64,000 nt of DNA from assembly GCA_005281725.1 (NCBI GenBank), contig SSBO01000012.1, positions 12,077,851 to 12,141,850 on the forward strand, given 5' to 3'. Positions within the stretch are counted from its first letter, which is position 1; each line of letters begins with the position of its first letter. Position numbers and translations under genes: made by a program. This document shows positions 1-11,561 of the stretch, piece by piece. Under the pieces are notes generated by a model. The model saw nothing but the letters and a program-made list of their open reading frames with translations, searched no databases and was not told where the DNA came from. Origin of the DNA: Wuchereria bancrofti (Eukaryota > Nematoda > Chromadorea > Rhabditida > Onchocercidae).

Positions 1-245
1 TTTCCGGCAATATTTTTTCACACAATATCATTTATAAATTATTTTAAATATCAATTTTGAAGGATAAATAATGAAATGATGTGTTCCGAATATTTTTAAC
101 CTAAATTAAGCCATAAATCGATGAATTTGCACATATTTCTAATACAAAAGTGAATTTGCTTATTAATTTTAGCCATCCAACGTTTTAAGACTTTTAGCTG
201 ATACCATTTTCAACTAATCTCGGCAATGCCTTTGATAAAAATACA
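1..245. repeat. Satellite-like repeat, circularly permuted copy
   Basis: Bases 1-75 (starting TTTCCGGCAA) resemble 8132-8205, and bases 90-245 (starting TTTTTAACCTAAAT) resemble 7868-8030, by eye about three quarters identical. The two modules occur in the opposite order in the two places. That is expected if the window opens inside a tandem array of a unit of roughly 340 bp. No coding potential is seen. The unit length and array size cannot be judged because the array would lie left of the window. Confidence 0.55.
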
Positions 246-299
246 GATTAAAACTGATTTCTTATTGGAGCATTCCTGAGAGACTCAATGAGTGCTCTG

Positions 300-720
300 A
301 ATATGGGAAGAACGTGACAATGGTACTACTCGTACATATCTTAATACTACCGTTCTCTCTCTCCCCTGCCTTACAAGTTAGGCAATCATTTCCTCTCATA
401 ATATGTCAAGCACCGCCCTTATTTTGCTTTCAGCAAGCAAACGAGTATGGCGCATTTATCCTTCGATCGTACCAAAACTGGTGGTAATCTCAAGGTGTAC
501 TCCAAGTATGGGGATAATGTAACTATTTGTGTATATCTTAATATTACCATTTGAGAGGCAAACTGGGAGTCTCCCCTACAAGTCGATCAATCACTTTCAC
601 TCGTAACGTGTCAAGCACCATCCTTCCTTCAGTTCTATATCTTTTGGCTATAACTACTCATTTTGCCTTCAGCAAGCAAAAGGATAAGGCATATTTATCG
701 TTTTGGAGAGTATGAGTAGG
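300..720. repeat. Degenerate tandem duplication, period about 230 bp
   Basis: Copy one (about 303-470) and copy two (about 495-715) share the same order of landmarks: CATATCTTAATA(C/T)TACC, CCCCTACAAGT-like, GTGTCAAGCACC, CAGCAAGCAAA and GGCGCATTTATCC-like. Copy two carries an insertion in the middle. Neither copy has a convincing open frame. Confidence 0.6.
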
Positions 721-792
721 ACGTGACAGGTAATGCATTTATGCATTTGTTAGTCGAACTGTTTGGGATAGGTGTTTTTGTGGATTCTTTCG

Positions 793-1062
793 TTTTTTTT
801 TTTTTTTTTTTNAAAGTTAATACACTTTATTCATCTGAAGCCTAGCAAACTCACTAATTATGCATATTCCAGGTTTTTGCGTTTGCTGTCGCCCGGATTT
901 ACGGCCGCACAAAAAACAGCAGCAGTGGAGCATCATGCCCTCGATTGGTATCCGAGGGCATATGCGGCTATAATCAACGAAGGGCAAGTAAAGCGCCCTC
1001 GATTCGATCTTATGGGAGAGAAGAGAATGTTCATCACCTCTTCATTCCAGGTTAAAAATTAG
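793..1062 (-). other. GC-rich island ending in a poly(A)-like tract on the minus strand
   Basis: On the plus strand a run of about 19 T (793-811) is followed by N (812) and then AAAGTTAATACACTTTATT. Read on the minus strand this is AATAAA (826-831) about 14 nt before a long A tract, the layout of a polyadenylated transcript end or a retroposed cDNA. The adjoining 880-1060 is distinctly GC-richer than its surroundings and open in several frames on both strands, so orientation is unsettled. A plus-strand splice-like pattern (TTCCAG near 886, CAG/GTTAAA near 1050, TTTCTTTCAG near 1175) argues for the other strand. I do not recognise a protein family. The N marks a sequence join, so the tract may be partly artefactual. 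Confidence 0.35.
935..961. repeat. Short perfect inverted repeat (9-bp stem, 9-nt loop)
   Basis: ATGCCCTCG (935-943) and CGAGGGCAT (953-961) are perfect inverted copies around the loop ATTGGTATC. The decamer GCCCTCGATT at 937-946 recurs at 995-1004. It lies in the GC-rich island and could be a hairpin in a transcript; function unknown. Confidence 0.5.
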
Positions 1063-1176
1063 TGATATTCAGAATGTAAAATTAAGTGGTGGGGAAGAAT
1101 GTAAAATTAAGTGGTGGAGAAGAAAAGATTATAAAATGAATCTCGTAGTTTTTCTAATCAAATTTTTCTTTCAGGC

Positions 1177-1284
1177 CAATGATAATATCGGGCACTCCTC
1201 ACGCGGCCAGATTGTTGCTACCTGCTCCAATTTTCTATGCTCCATTAATGGAGGGCTCCCAAGAGGGTTACTGGATTCAAAAAA
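1177..1284 (+). other. Candidate exon of unknown gene
   Basis: A TTTCTTTCAG acceptor at about 1167-1176 opens a stretch of higher GC content that is open in two plus-strand frames until about 1290, after which the sequence falls back to A-rich DNA. One frame reads GTPHAARLLLPAPIFYAP within it. No family is recognised and no downstream exon is evident. It may belong with the island at 880-1050 (donor CAG/GTTAAA, intron about 125 bp) or be remnant sequence. Confidence 0.2.
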
Positions 1285-1289
1285 TTAAA

Positions 1290-4200
1290 AAACGGTAAAA
1301 AAGTTAGAGAAAACCAAAAAAATTAAAAAAGAGAAAATAAAAATAAAAAAAACTGAAAAATAAAAAAATAAAAATGAAAGAATCATAAAAAAGAACAAAA
1401 AAATAAAAAAAAAAGTTTGAAGTAATTTTGATGTTGGAACAACTGAATTCAATATATGGAAAAAGTTGTGGTTTTGTTTTACCTATATGTGTTTCATTTA
1501 CCATTTGTAGGGATTATATTAAATATTAAAAAAAATTAAAGAAAAAAGTCAATATTAAAAAGTTTGACGTAGTCGAAATCAAAAATTTTTTTTGCTATTA
1601 TAAAATTGAACATAACTTGATTAAAATCAAATATAGTGTTCTTCAGATCAAATCACTTTCAATTCACTTGTTTTCCTTTTTTGTTTCTTTTACTAGTCCT
1701 TTAGAGGAAGTTAAATTTTACTAAATGTTTGTTCTTGCAATTTATTTATTTATCATTCAGATGATGTAAATAATTTATTGGTTTTTGATGGTTTTGTGGT
1801 TACTACTAACGCTCTTCATCTTTTTGTTTTTTTAGGTTTCTCAGAACTATTGCTTATTTTTTACTGTTTGTGTTATTTTATTCGTTTTTTTTCTGGAAAT
1901 TTTTATTCCTTTTTTGATGTTACTTAACCATGTTAAATTTTTCCTATTTGGTACCAACTTATAATAATGTATTTATTTTGCATTTTTTAACCTGTAATGG
2001 GTTCCTTAGTTTATTAGATCACATTTACGTATGTTATGTACTTATGTTATGTTACGCTTTAGGATGATTTCTTTTTGGACTATTAGAGAGTTATGTGGGC
2101 ACAAATTTCTGCATTTAAGTATTTTTTAATAACATTAAAAGATTTCTGTAAATTCCTGCCTGCACATAAGTTTGTCTTCTGATTTAATTAGATATCAAGT
2201 TGAAGAATTCACGATATCACTGATCAATTTGATAATGTCATATTTTTTTTATTTTTTGGCTAGATTATGAGATGGTACTTGGTCTTTCAACTATCTTTGT
2301 GATGCGAAGATCAAAGGGTGGTGTAAAATTATACCTTCCTTCGATATTATATGAAAAAATGTGTTGTAGAAGTAATTTCCAAATTCGTGGTCATTTATGT
2401 TAATTTCTGAATATTTTTTCGAATCAGTAGAATTTTGGAACTTTGGAGAATCTTTGAAACTTCTCGAATTCTTCACTTTCTTGAATTTTTGAAAAATTTC
2501 CTATCATTATAAATTTCAACTTTTTGTTGCGAGTTTGTAGAACATACGAAAATTATTTTATTTTCTATTATTCTTTAATAGCTTTTTTATTTTTTTTTAT
2601 TTTTAATTTCTTTTTATTCTTCAGTTTTTTACATCTTGTTTAATTTTTAACTTGCAAATTTTTGATTTTTTGATTTTCCGAGTACTTAGAAATTTAAACT
2701 CTCTCCATCGATTTTTGAAATTAATGTAGTTTTACTCGAGTTATTAGATATTTAGAATTTTAATTTTTTGTATCATCTAGAGTATTGAATTTTTATTTTC
2801 AAATTTGGCTTTTTAGTTTTTCTCTTTTCAAACATTTTAAAACTTTTCATTTTTTTATTTCGTGAAATTACTTCATATGTTTTTCATTTTACTTTATTAT
2901 TATTATTTTTTTTTGAAACAAACTAACGGAATTTTTAATTTTCAATGCCTTGAAATTTCTAATTTATTAGTGAAAGATGCATTGCATTTATTTTTTGACA
3001 TTTATTCGTATTGATATCATTTTTGCTAATTTTGCTTTTTTGAACACATTTTTTGATTAATTCTAGCTTACTGCATGTCTTTGTTAAACGCTGGTGCATG
3101 TCGTGGAGTGTATCGATTGCCAGATATTTTATTTGATTTCAAAGTTGGGTAATTAAACCAACAAAGCAATGCGCAATGAAAGATATGATATGATTATAAG
3201 TAGTAAGGTATTGTCGAAGGGTAACTCAAAACGTAGAAAGGAAGGGATGACCAAAGAATGACCGAAAAGATGAATTCCAAGAATGAATGCCCAAAAAACT
3301 TGTTTGGGGGGAATGTCTGTTAGCTTATATACCGAACTGAATGACAGTTGGGATCTAGGGGAGAGATCTGATTTATGAAAAACAAAGATTATTAACAGCT
3401 GGTCTTTTGTAGTGAGAAAGAGAAAGTAATAAACTTAATGGATTAAAGATCTTGACTTAGATTAATTATAGATGCGAAATTGTTTGGCGATTGATTGATC
3501 AAACAGCTGGCAAAGGATATTAGGATTTGAATGTAATTTAAGTGTGCCGTTTTAACGACAATGCATATCTTTTTATAATTTCACTATCGCATTCTCTTTT
3601 TTCGTTATTCACACTGATTATTCGGTATCATTTGTAGCTTTCATTTCCTTTTTGTTAATCTTTTTTAATTCATTTTTGGTTACTTTTAGTTACTGCATGC
3701 TCCGTGTTAATTTATGAAATGTGTCATTCTTTTCAGTTTCATTAATTGCATTTTTTTTTTAATCTCACATTTACTAGATAATAATTTTTTTTAATTACTT
3801 TATCTTTGCGTGCTTTTTTGACCACTTCTAATTTACTACATGCTTTTTGTAAACTTTTGCTACCACACTTGCTGCTAACTTATGCGCTTATTTTATTTTA
3901 TTAACTGCATGCTCTTTTTCTTGATCTCACTTGTTATAATTGTGTAATTTTTTCAATTGTTTTGGTTTTTTCCTTTGTTGTTTCATTTATTTCTGTTTTT
4001 ACTGCATGATTTTTGTTTGTCGTTGCAGCATGTCTTTTTTGCACTTTTACTAATTGCATGCTTCTTTTTTTTACAATAATCTCACATATTATTATTAGTA
4101 ATATTTTGAGTTAGTTGTAGTTTTTGAATCTTTTTTGGTTAACTTTATTTTTGCATGCCTTTTGATTACTTATTGCATATTATGCCTTTTTCTTGACCTC

Positions 4201-6400
4201 ACTTGTTATTATTAGTTGATTTTTTATATCAATTTTTTTATATTTTCTCTTTTTTTTCATTCATTTCTAACTGGTTTTAATTTATTGCATACTCTTTGTT
4301 CATCATTGCAGCATGCTCTTTTTGCGATTTTACTAATTGCATGCTTTTTTTTAAATAATCTCACACATTATTGTATTAATATTTTGAATTAATTGTAGTT
4401 TTCGAATCTTGTTAGTTAACTTTATTTTTGCATGTACTTTCGATTACTGCTTGCTTACTATATGCTAACCTTGCTCATTTTCACTGCAATATTTGTTGTT
4501 GATGCACACATTTTTTATATTTTATTAATTACATGTTTTTTTTTCATTGATGCTACTTACTATTTCAGAATAATTGCAATTTCAGTATCTTTTTTGGCTA
4601 CCGCATGCTTTGTTTGAATCGCTCATGCATATCGTTTCTTTTTTTTCACTAATTGCATGCTTCTTTTGTTAGTCTGATTTGTTACTTCTTGCTAATATTT
4701 TGGATCACCTATCGCTTTCGATTGTTCTGTTAACACTGTTTTTTGCATACATTTTTAATTTGAATTAGTTGTAGTTTTCGAATCTTTTTTAGTTAACTTT
4801 ATTTTTGCATGTACTTTCGATTACTTATAGTTTACTATATGCTAACGTTGCTCATTTCCACTGCAATATTTGTTGTTGATGATCTCACACATTATTGTAG
4901 TAATATTTTGAATTATTCATTTTTTTAAATATTTTCAAGTATTTTTTATTATTTTTATCACCTATAAGTCCTTCCGTTTTTCCTATTGTTTATTATTTTT
5001 TAACCCTCTTTTATTGTTTTCGACATTCTTAATTATTTTTTGTCTTTATTATTTATTATAAATTTTTATTATCTCTTGTTGTTTTTATTTTCTATTATTT
5101 TTATTTTCATTGGTTTTTTATCTTTTAATAATAATTTTTCTTTATTTTTTCTTCCTTTTATTCCTTCTTATTTTTTATGGTTTTCTATTTTGCAATATTT
5201 CCTATTATTTTTCGTAAAATTTTAATCTTTTTTATTTCTTCTTATAGTTTTTTTATTGATAAAAAGCAGTGATATTTTGTAGAATGTGCAAGTGTGCAGT
5301 GTCTGTTCACTGCAATTAAAAAATTCATCAGTATGCCAATCATCCGGCTATTAACAGTACGGAAGATATCGAATGATGCTAATTCCCAAGAATTCCTAAA
5401 ATTACTACTGATTCACTAACTTAGATTTTTTCATACTTTTCATGCATAATTGCAACGGGTATTTTTCCGAAATTGCGCCATGCAAAATCGCTTAATGACA
5501 GTTCAGCTAAATTTCGATTCGAAACATCAATCAATTTCTGAAGGTCAAGGAAAACTTTGATGACTATCTTTCGCATGAACTTTTGAAACATGAAAACAAG
5601 TTCTTTTTTATTATTTTTTACAATTTTTTATTATTTTAATGGTTTTTCACTATTTTTCACTTTAGTCTTTTTACTGCTTTATGACTCTTTCTACCTTCTG
5701 TGATTTTTCAACATATTATTATTTTTTTACTTTTCTCGTTTTTCATCATTCTCTTTTTACTTATTCATTTTTTTTAAAAGATATTTTATGGTTTTAAATT
5801 TTTTGTCCTTTTCTATTCCCTAGTTTTTTATTTTTCATTATTTTTATTACTTCCTATTATCTTTTATTATTTCTTTATTCCTTTTAATTTTTTCAGTTAT
5901 TCCTTTTAATTTTTTCATAATATTTTATAATTTTTACTCTGTTCTATTCTTCATATTCTTTTTTATTATTTTTTGTTCTATCCTGTTGTTTTTTTAAAAA
6001 TATTTCAATTTTTTTATTGTCATTTATTATTTTCTATGTTTTTAAAAAATTTAAAAATTTTTTGTTGTTTCTTTGTCGTTTTTATAAGTTTTATTGTTTT
6101 TCCGACATTTTCATTATTTTTTTATTTTCATTGTTTTTTATTATTGCTCTTTTTTTATTATTTTCCATTTCTTTTTCCTATTTTTTATTGTCTTTTACTC
6201 TTCATTTTTTTAATCCTTTTATTGTTCTTTATTATTTTTTATTCTTCCATTTTTCTTACTTTTTTTTAGCTTGCTTTTCTACTTCCTATCGATATATGAT
6301 ACTTCGTCATTTTGGCTTTACCTGTTTTTTGCCAACTCTAATTTTTTTTGTTATTTACGATATTATATATTTTTATTTTTTCTTTTGCATGTCCTTTTAT
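1290..6400. other. Gene-free, strongly T-rich domain
   Basis: The plus strand is heavily T-skewed, most extremely at about 3600-6400, with endless TTTTTATTATT-like runs. Open frames here give only F/L/I/Y/S-rich low-complexity translations, and no splice-supported exons were found. A less biased patch at about 3130-3520 has no recognisable content. Confidence 0.6.
3990..4910. repeat. Degenerate tandem repeat, units of about 280-450 bp
   Basis: Three related copies are visible near 4024-4160, 4306-4450 and 4741-4900. Each carries the series GCAGCATG, CTAATTGCATGC, AATCTCACA(T/C)ATTATT, TAATATTTTGA(G/A)TTA, TTGTAGTTTT(C/T)GAATC and GTTAACTTTATTTTTGCATG. Shorter fragments with CTGCATGCTC extend upstream to about 3690. 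Divergence is high, so the array looks old. Confidence 0.6.
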
Positions 6401-6595
6401 TAACTATAGTTGTCGTATTTCCGTGACTATTTTAACCTTGTACATGTATTTTAACCTCGTACCTAGTGCTAACCGCACTAAATGCATGGTTTTTCGGTCA
6501 CTGTTATTTAGTGCATTCTACTCTCACTTATTGCATGCCATTTGGCTAAATATCATATTCAAACATATGATGGTTAGACATAAAAAATCCGATTG

Positions 6596-6955
6596 CAAGT
6601 AGCAGCAAGTGCTAGTAATTGGCAGCAAATAGTGGCAAGTTGCATTTAAATGATAGCAAGTAAATGGTAGCTAGCTGCAAGTAGTTAAAAGTAATAACAA
6701 GTGGTGGCAAGTGGTTGTAAGTGGTAGCAAGTACTAGCAGGTGGTTGCAGTTGGCTGCAAGTGATAACAAATAGTTGCAAGCGGTAACAAGTAATAGCGA
6801 ATGATAATATGTGGTAGCAGATGGGTGCAAGTGGTGCAGTTGGTAGCTCATAATGACAAATGCAGCAGGTGGCACCAAAGTGATAACAATTAGTGGTAAA
6901 TGGTGGCAATTACTAAGAAGTGGTGGCTAACAATAATAAGTGATAGCAGTGCAAT
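6596..6955. repeat. Degenerate minisatellite (GTGGTAGCAA-like, period 9-10 bp)
   Basis: About 35 imperfect copies of (A/G)(G/A)TGGTNGCAAGT run almost uninterrupted through this stretch. The minus-strand open frames here translate to H/L/T/Y-rich periodic sequence and are by-products of the repeat. The flank 6960-7860 shows no gene. Confidence 0.65.
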
Positions 6956-7866
6956 TCAAAGTCTTCAAATCTTCTGGCTATTTATTTAAGTTGAACGCCA
7001 GTAACAGACGACGATTTTCAATAAAAATGTCGACAAAAATCGGTAATAGTTTGTTTGCTCTCGAGGATTATAGATCGGTCATTTTTTTTTATTTTTAATT
7101 TTTTTCCCGTATTTTAACGAAATCAAATAATCGAAGTGATTTTTTGATTACTTCGTTACTTTAATGATGTAATGTTTTCCATATATATTTTCTACATGTG
7201 TTTCAGATCGTGGAATTACTTACTCCTTTTACATCCTCCCATTTCTATTCAAATTTGAATTATTTGGAAGACTGCTCTGAATAAGTTCTTTTCTTTCAAT
7301 ATTCTTGTAGCATTTAGTGTTTATCTGTTACTTTAACTTTTCTTTTCAATCATCGCACCTTTTTCAAACAGTAAATCATTGTGCAGAAACCTTTGTGAAC
7401 CATTCTGAATTGTTGCTTTTCTCAGAAGTATTTTGGCTTGCAACTACAGTTTAATAAATAACACAAAAGTTCAGTTTAAAAGTTTTGACACTTTTGCTTA
7501 AATAATAAAACCATTAAAAGATTGCTGACATACTTGCAGTGTTAAAATATTTTAAATGAGTTAAGGTTTCTGTGTCATAGCAAATACTTCCAGTAAATTT
7601 CCAAAAAATGGGCTGAGCGTTGTTGACTGAGTGCAAGCGATCAACGTCAAATAAAAGTTTCATAACTGAGCCTAGCTAACTATGAAATCCTTATCTTTTT
7701 TTTAGTCCAAATTTAAGTGTTAGATTTTGCTTTCAAAAAACCAATAATGACAAGTTGTAATGTTTATTCCAATTCTTATAATTTAAGATTTAAACTTAAA
7801 AAGAAATAAAAAACTGAACGATATCAATTTCACTCAAATTTTTCTGTATTTTCTCTGAATTTCAGA

Positions 7867-8205
7867 TCTTTTTAACCTAAATCAAGTGACAAATTGATAA
7901 AATTCCACATATTTCGTGTACAAAATTTACTTATTAATTTTAGCCTTCTAATGTCATATAACTTTCATCTGATATTATTTTCAACTTATTTCGACAAAGA
8001 ATTTGGTAAAAATACCAATTTCAAAATTCTGGGAAGGGGCAAAATTAAATTTTCATTGAATCATAAAAAATATTTTAACTTGTTTAGCATTTTTATTGGT
8101 ATAATACTTTCGGTCGATATGATCTTCCGTTTTCCGGCAAAATTTTTTTCACAACATTATTATAACTTATTTGAAATATTAATTTCAAATGATAAAATGA
8201 TAATG
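7867..8205. repeat. Satellite-like monomer related to 1-245
   Basis: Module TTTTTAACCTAAAT..GGTAAAAATAC at 7868-8020 and module TTTTCCGGCAAAATTTTTTTC at 8131-8205 match the two modules at the window start, in swapped order. The frame open across it (7894-8241, plus) lacks splice support and is probably chance. Confidence 0.5.
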
Positions 8206-8339
8206 AATTATGAGAATTACATCAATCTAAAAAGAAAGTAGACATGTTGCTTTTTAATTAACATCAAATTTCAAATACAGGAACAGTTGTTTTGATTTGT
8301 TACTGCAAGCCTTGCTTTGTTTAAAATTTTGCGTTATTG

Positions 8340-9376
8340 TCATCCAAAACGTACTTTACTGGCCCAGTTTGTCCGTTTACCGAATCTCAGTTGGCTTGCC
8401 CAACGTTTCAGACGTGGATCGTAGTACACCTGTAATTTTTCACGTTTTTCATTTTGCTCGTGAAAGCAAAATTTTTATTCCGTTATTCTCATAATAGTAC
8501 CATTTATTTATCAATTCTTAACTGACTTGTTTCAGCTAAAAATGGAAGATTTCGTTCTGCTATGATTTAAGTAATTAGCTTTTGGCTGAGAAAACTATCG
8601 CAGTGAAATATCACACATTTTTATCAACATTTCAAATATTTAAAATATTTTTTGGTATTTTTTTGCTTATAATTGCCAATGACTTATCTGATTAACTTAT
8701 TTGTTATAGCTTCACCGTTACCACATTACTATCACCTGTCACAACATTCTAATTATCCCTGTTATGCATACAAAGTGACTAGTATTACTGTTTCAATTAT
8801 TTTTATTATAATCATTATCACTTTTGCTTGTGAAATCGTGATATTATGATCACAATCATTATCTGTTCTGCCACCTCATTGCTCAATTAGTGGTTGACGC
8901 TTTATTATTTCAAAATATTAAGGTACTCAGATTAGGCTGAATCGTATACTATTTATGACTAGTATTACTGTTTAAAAAAAAAAGTTGGAAACGAACCACA
9001 TTAGATAATTCATTTGGCCACTGTGCCATATCATCCATATAAGGCCATAAATCTTGCCTGTACTCGTTTGTTTCGTCTAATAGTGCATCTGGAACATGAA
9101 ATCAAACATTGAAACAAATATTTTAAAGAAATCTATAGCAGACAAAATATACTATAACTTTATCTAACTTATAAAAAAAAAGCTAAATATGTTTTGATAA
9201 AAAACTCTGTTGCTTCAGAGATCAAAGGCTTTCCATATTCATAAAATAAACTAACTAAATATATTTCACTTGGAATAAATTGAATAAAATAGTCAAACAA
9301 AAAAAAAAAAATTAGCCTTACTCTGTGCTAATGCTAGAACTGGAAGAATGCAATAAAGTAATAAATCTGTGAACAT
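8340..9376 (-). CDS. flp-19: FMRFamide-like neuropeptide precursor, FLP-19 type
   Basis: Exons: 9376-9322, 9088-8997, 8429-8340 (phases 1, 0), encoding 78 aa with stop at 8342-8340. Exon 1 encodes a hydrophobic signal peptide (MFTDLLLYCILPVLALAQ). Exon 2 encodes an acidic spacer rich in D, E and W. Exon 3 reads LKR-WASQLRFG-KR-TNWASKVRFG-stop: two peptides set off by dibasic KR sites, each ending RFG, with Gly as amide donor. Predicted products are WASQLRF-amide and TNWASKVRF-amide. As I recall, C. elegans FLP-19 yields WANQVRF-amide and ASWASSVRF-amide, so this is a close match in both number and sequence. A TTTCAG site ending at 9396 lies 19 nt before the ATG and would suit SL trans-splicing. 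FLPs are secreted by neurons and act on G-protein-coupled receptors. The gene stands alone, with repeats on its left. Every exon is under 100 bp. Confidence 0.92.
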
Positions 9377-9395
9377 TCTCTATGGACTCTGAGAT

Positions 9396-9402
9396 CTGAA
9401 AT
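9396..9402 (-). promoter_or_regulatory. Probable trans-splice (SL) acceptor for flp-19
   Basis: On the minus strand, AATTTCAG precedes the ATG of the neuropeptide gene by 19 nt with no in-between ATG. This is a consensus nematode acceptor with no upstream coding exon found; cis-splicing to a 5' UTR exon is the alternative. Confidence 0.45.
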
Positions 9403-10326
9403 TGCTTCTGATAGGAGCAATGAAAGAGTATATCAAATTTAAATCATGCAACCGATATTTAATTGAATTATCTAATTGGCCTAATTTTTTTTTTTTTATT
9501 ATAAGCTAAATAACAGGATGATTTATAAGCTGAGTCGTTTACGGTATAGTTCTGGCTAAGTTATTTTCACGTCATAATATAATGACTTTCTGAGATGACT
9601 TTTTTTTTAATTCTTTCCGTCATTCTATGCACTGTGCATTAAATCTCTTAACCTTTTAGGATAAATAATCAATCATAACAGGATAATTTATAATTTTGTT
9701 TCATTTTTAAGCGTATGTGATGATATTCCAGACAGATCATAATTGAAAAGAATATTTTATAAATGGAAAAGACAGGATTTTTATGTAGTGGAAAAGAAAA
9801 TTTAACAAAAAAGTCACTAATTGAAAATATATATGGAAGTTCAAAAGGAGAGCTCGGAACTTTTCAGCGTATCTGTAGACGCATTTACGTGAATGCAAGT
9901 GTACGAACTAATATCACATCCGCTACATATAAGCCACATAATTTTTTTTTGGTTTGAGTAGATTTTCTGAATGTCGGAGCGATAAGATAATTAGAAAATA
10001 TCACTGCTTGAATATACTTTAAAAACCAACTGAACAATATTTAAATTAGTAGTAAAAGTAATCAACAAAACAACAGTTCCTTAACTAATACAATAAAACG
10101 ATTTTAAATTTAATGATAATTCACAGTATGTCAGGTAAGTTCTTTCTTTCCCTCATATTGATTTAATAATGATAAAAACCAAAGAAATATCATATTTGTT
10201 TGTTGCTCAAATACAATTTACAAACACTTTGTATTCTAAAGAAGTCATTTTCTGGGCTTATTGACATTGCAAGTATTTTAACAGAATTTGATAGAATGAT
10301 AGATAGTATTTGTCATTCGAAGATTA

Positions 10327-10346
10327 AATATATATATATATATATT
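10327..10346. repeat. (TA)n microsatellite
   Basis: Ten uninterrupted TA units. Confidence 0.8.
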
Positions 10347-10782
10347 TTGTTTGCGATGTTTGGAAATAGGTCGTTTTAATTTAACTACTATTTAGTTATT
10401 GAATAATTCTTTCTGAATTCTGAAAAGTTTAAAATTTAAACTTTTTGAAATTTTAATTTCATTCAATCCATCGCATTTCAAATTATGAGCAGACGCTAAA
10501 GAGGACAAAAGTTTGACTTCATTTGTCTAAATGATTCAAATGGAAAAAAAAATCAGCAATAATGCTAAAAGTCAAAAAGCAGTCCATAAATATCTTGAAC
10601 CTAATATTAAATTTAAGTGTAAATATTAAGTAGCTGAAAATATTCTGATATTCAAAAGAGAGAAGTCTCTTATACTTCATGTGGCAAATATACTTAATAC
10701 GTGTTATTTTACTTATTACACGTATTATAAATATGAATATGAACATGAATATGAATATATTTATTATTCCGTATTTTGAATT

Positions 10783-10849
10783 ATTTTGAACCTTACAGAA
10801 ATATTTAAAAATGTTACTTTGAACCTTACAAAAATATTTAAAAATGAGA
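10783..10849. repeat. 33-bp direct duplication
   Basis: Two adjacent copies of TTTGAACCTTACA(G/A)AAATATTTAAAAATG differ at only a few bases (10783-10815 and 10817-10849), so the duplication is recent. Confidence 0.8.
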
Positions 10850-11463
10850 CATTCTCAAAGATGGTTAAAACTGGAAAGTCCTTTAAAACATTCAGACATT
10901 TTTTCAAGGTAAAAAAAGATTGGTGAAAAGATGAAATTTCGAGAATTGCTTCTTAACATTTATTACATCTGTACATGGATCATATACGACAACTGAAAAC
11001 TATATAAAAGTCGCCGCAGATGAAAGTGTCATACGATTAGATTTATTGTAAAAAGAAATGAACAAATGGCTGATTTTCGTTTGTTAGCAAAATCTGACAA
11101 GCAAACATTTTACTAATGCATCTGAAATCAGTGGGATCTGATGCCAATAATTCATGAGCAATTCTGGAAAGGATGAAAATGTCTCAAATATGCCTTATTT
11201 CTTTTATGCAATACTTTATTATGGATATTAAAAAAACAAAAAGACAGAAAAAAAAAACAAAAAAATGGAAATTTATATTTTTTTGGATAAGCAATCAGAC
11301 ACAAATTGAATTAAAATTACAAGATTTAATGAGATAAAATGGTAGAAATAGAAACGGAATGAAACAGCAAACATTTATTAGAACCAACTAAATCACTTTC
11401 AATGAAATAGCAAAAAAACAAGTGAAAATGAACAAATATGGAAAAGAAGTGAGGAAAGGAATT

Positions 11464-11561
11464 GGAGAGAGAGGGAGAGAGAGAGTAGTAGTAGTAGAAG
11501 GCCTTATTTTGTTATTCATGGAACAATATTAAAATAAAAGAAAGGAATAATAATAATAATG
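11464..11561. repeat. Compound simple repeats (GA)n, (AGT)n, (AAT)n
   Basis: GA-rich tract at 11464-11486, then (AGT)4-5 to about 11498, and (AAT)n at 11546-11561. Confidence 0.75.

Noticed and set aside
4432..6602. Several F/L/I/Y-rich open frames suggesting membrane proteins
   Set aside because: Produced by T-rich low-complexity DNA; no splice sites, start context or varied composition.
6612..6909. Minus-strand H/L/T/Y periodic frames
   Set aside because: By-products of the GTGGTAGCAA minisatellite.
8297..8494. 65-codon plus-strand frame
   Set aside because: Antisense shadow of flp-19 exon 3, which has clear dibasic and RFG signals on the minus strand.
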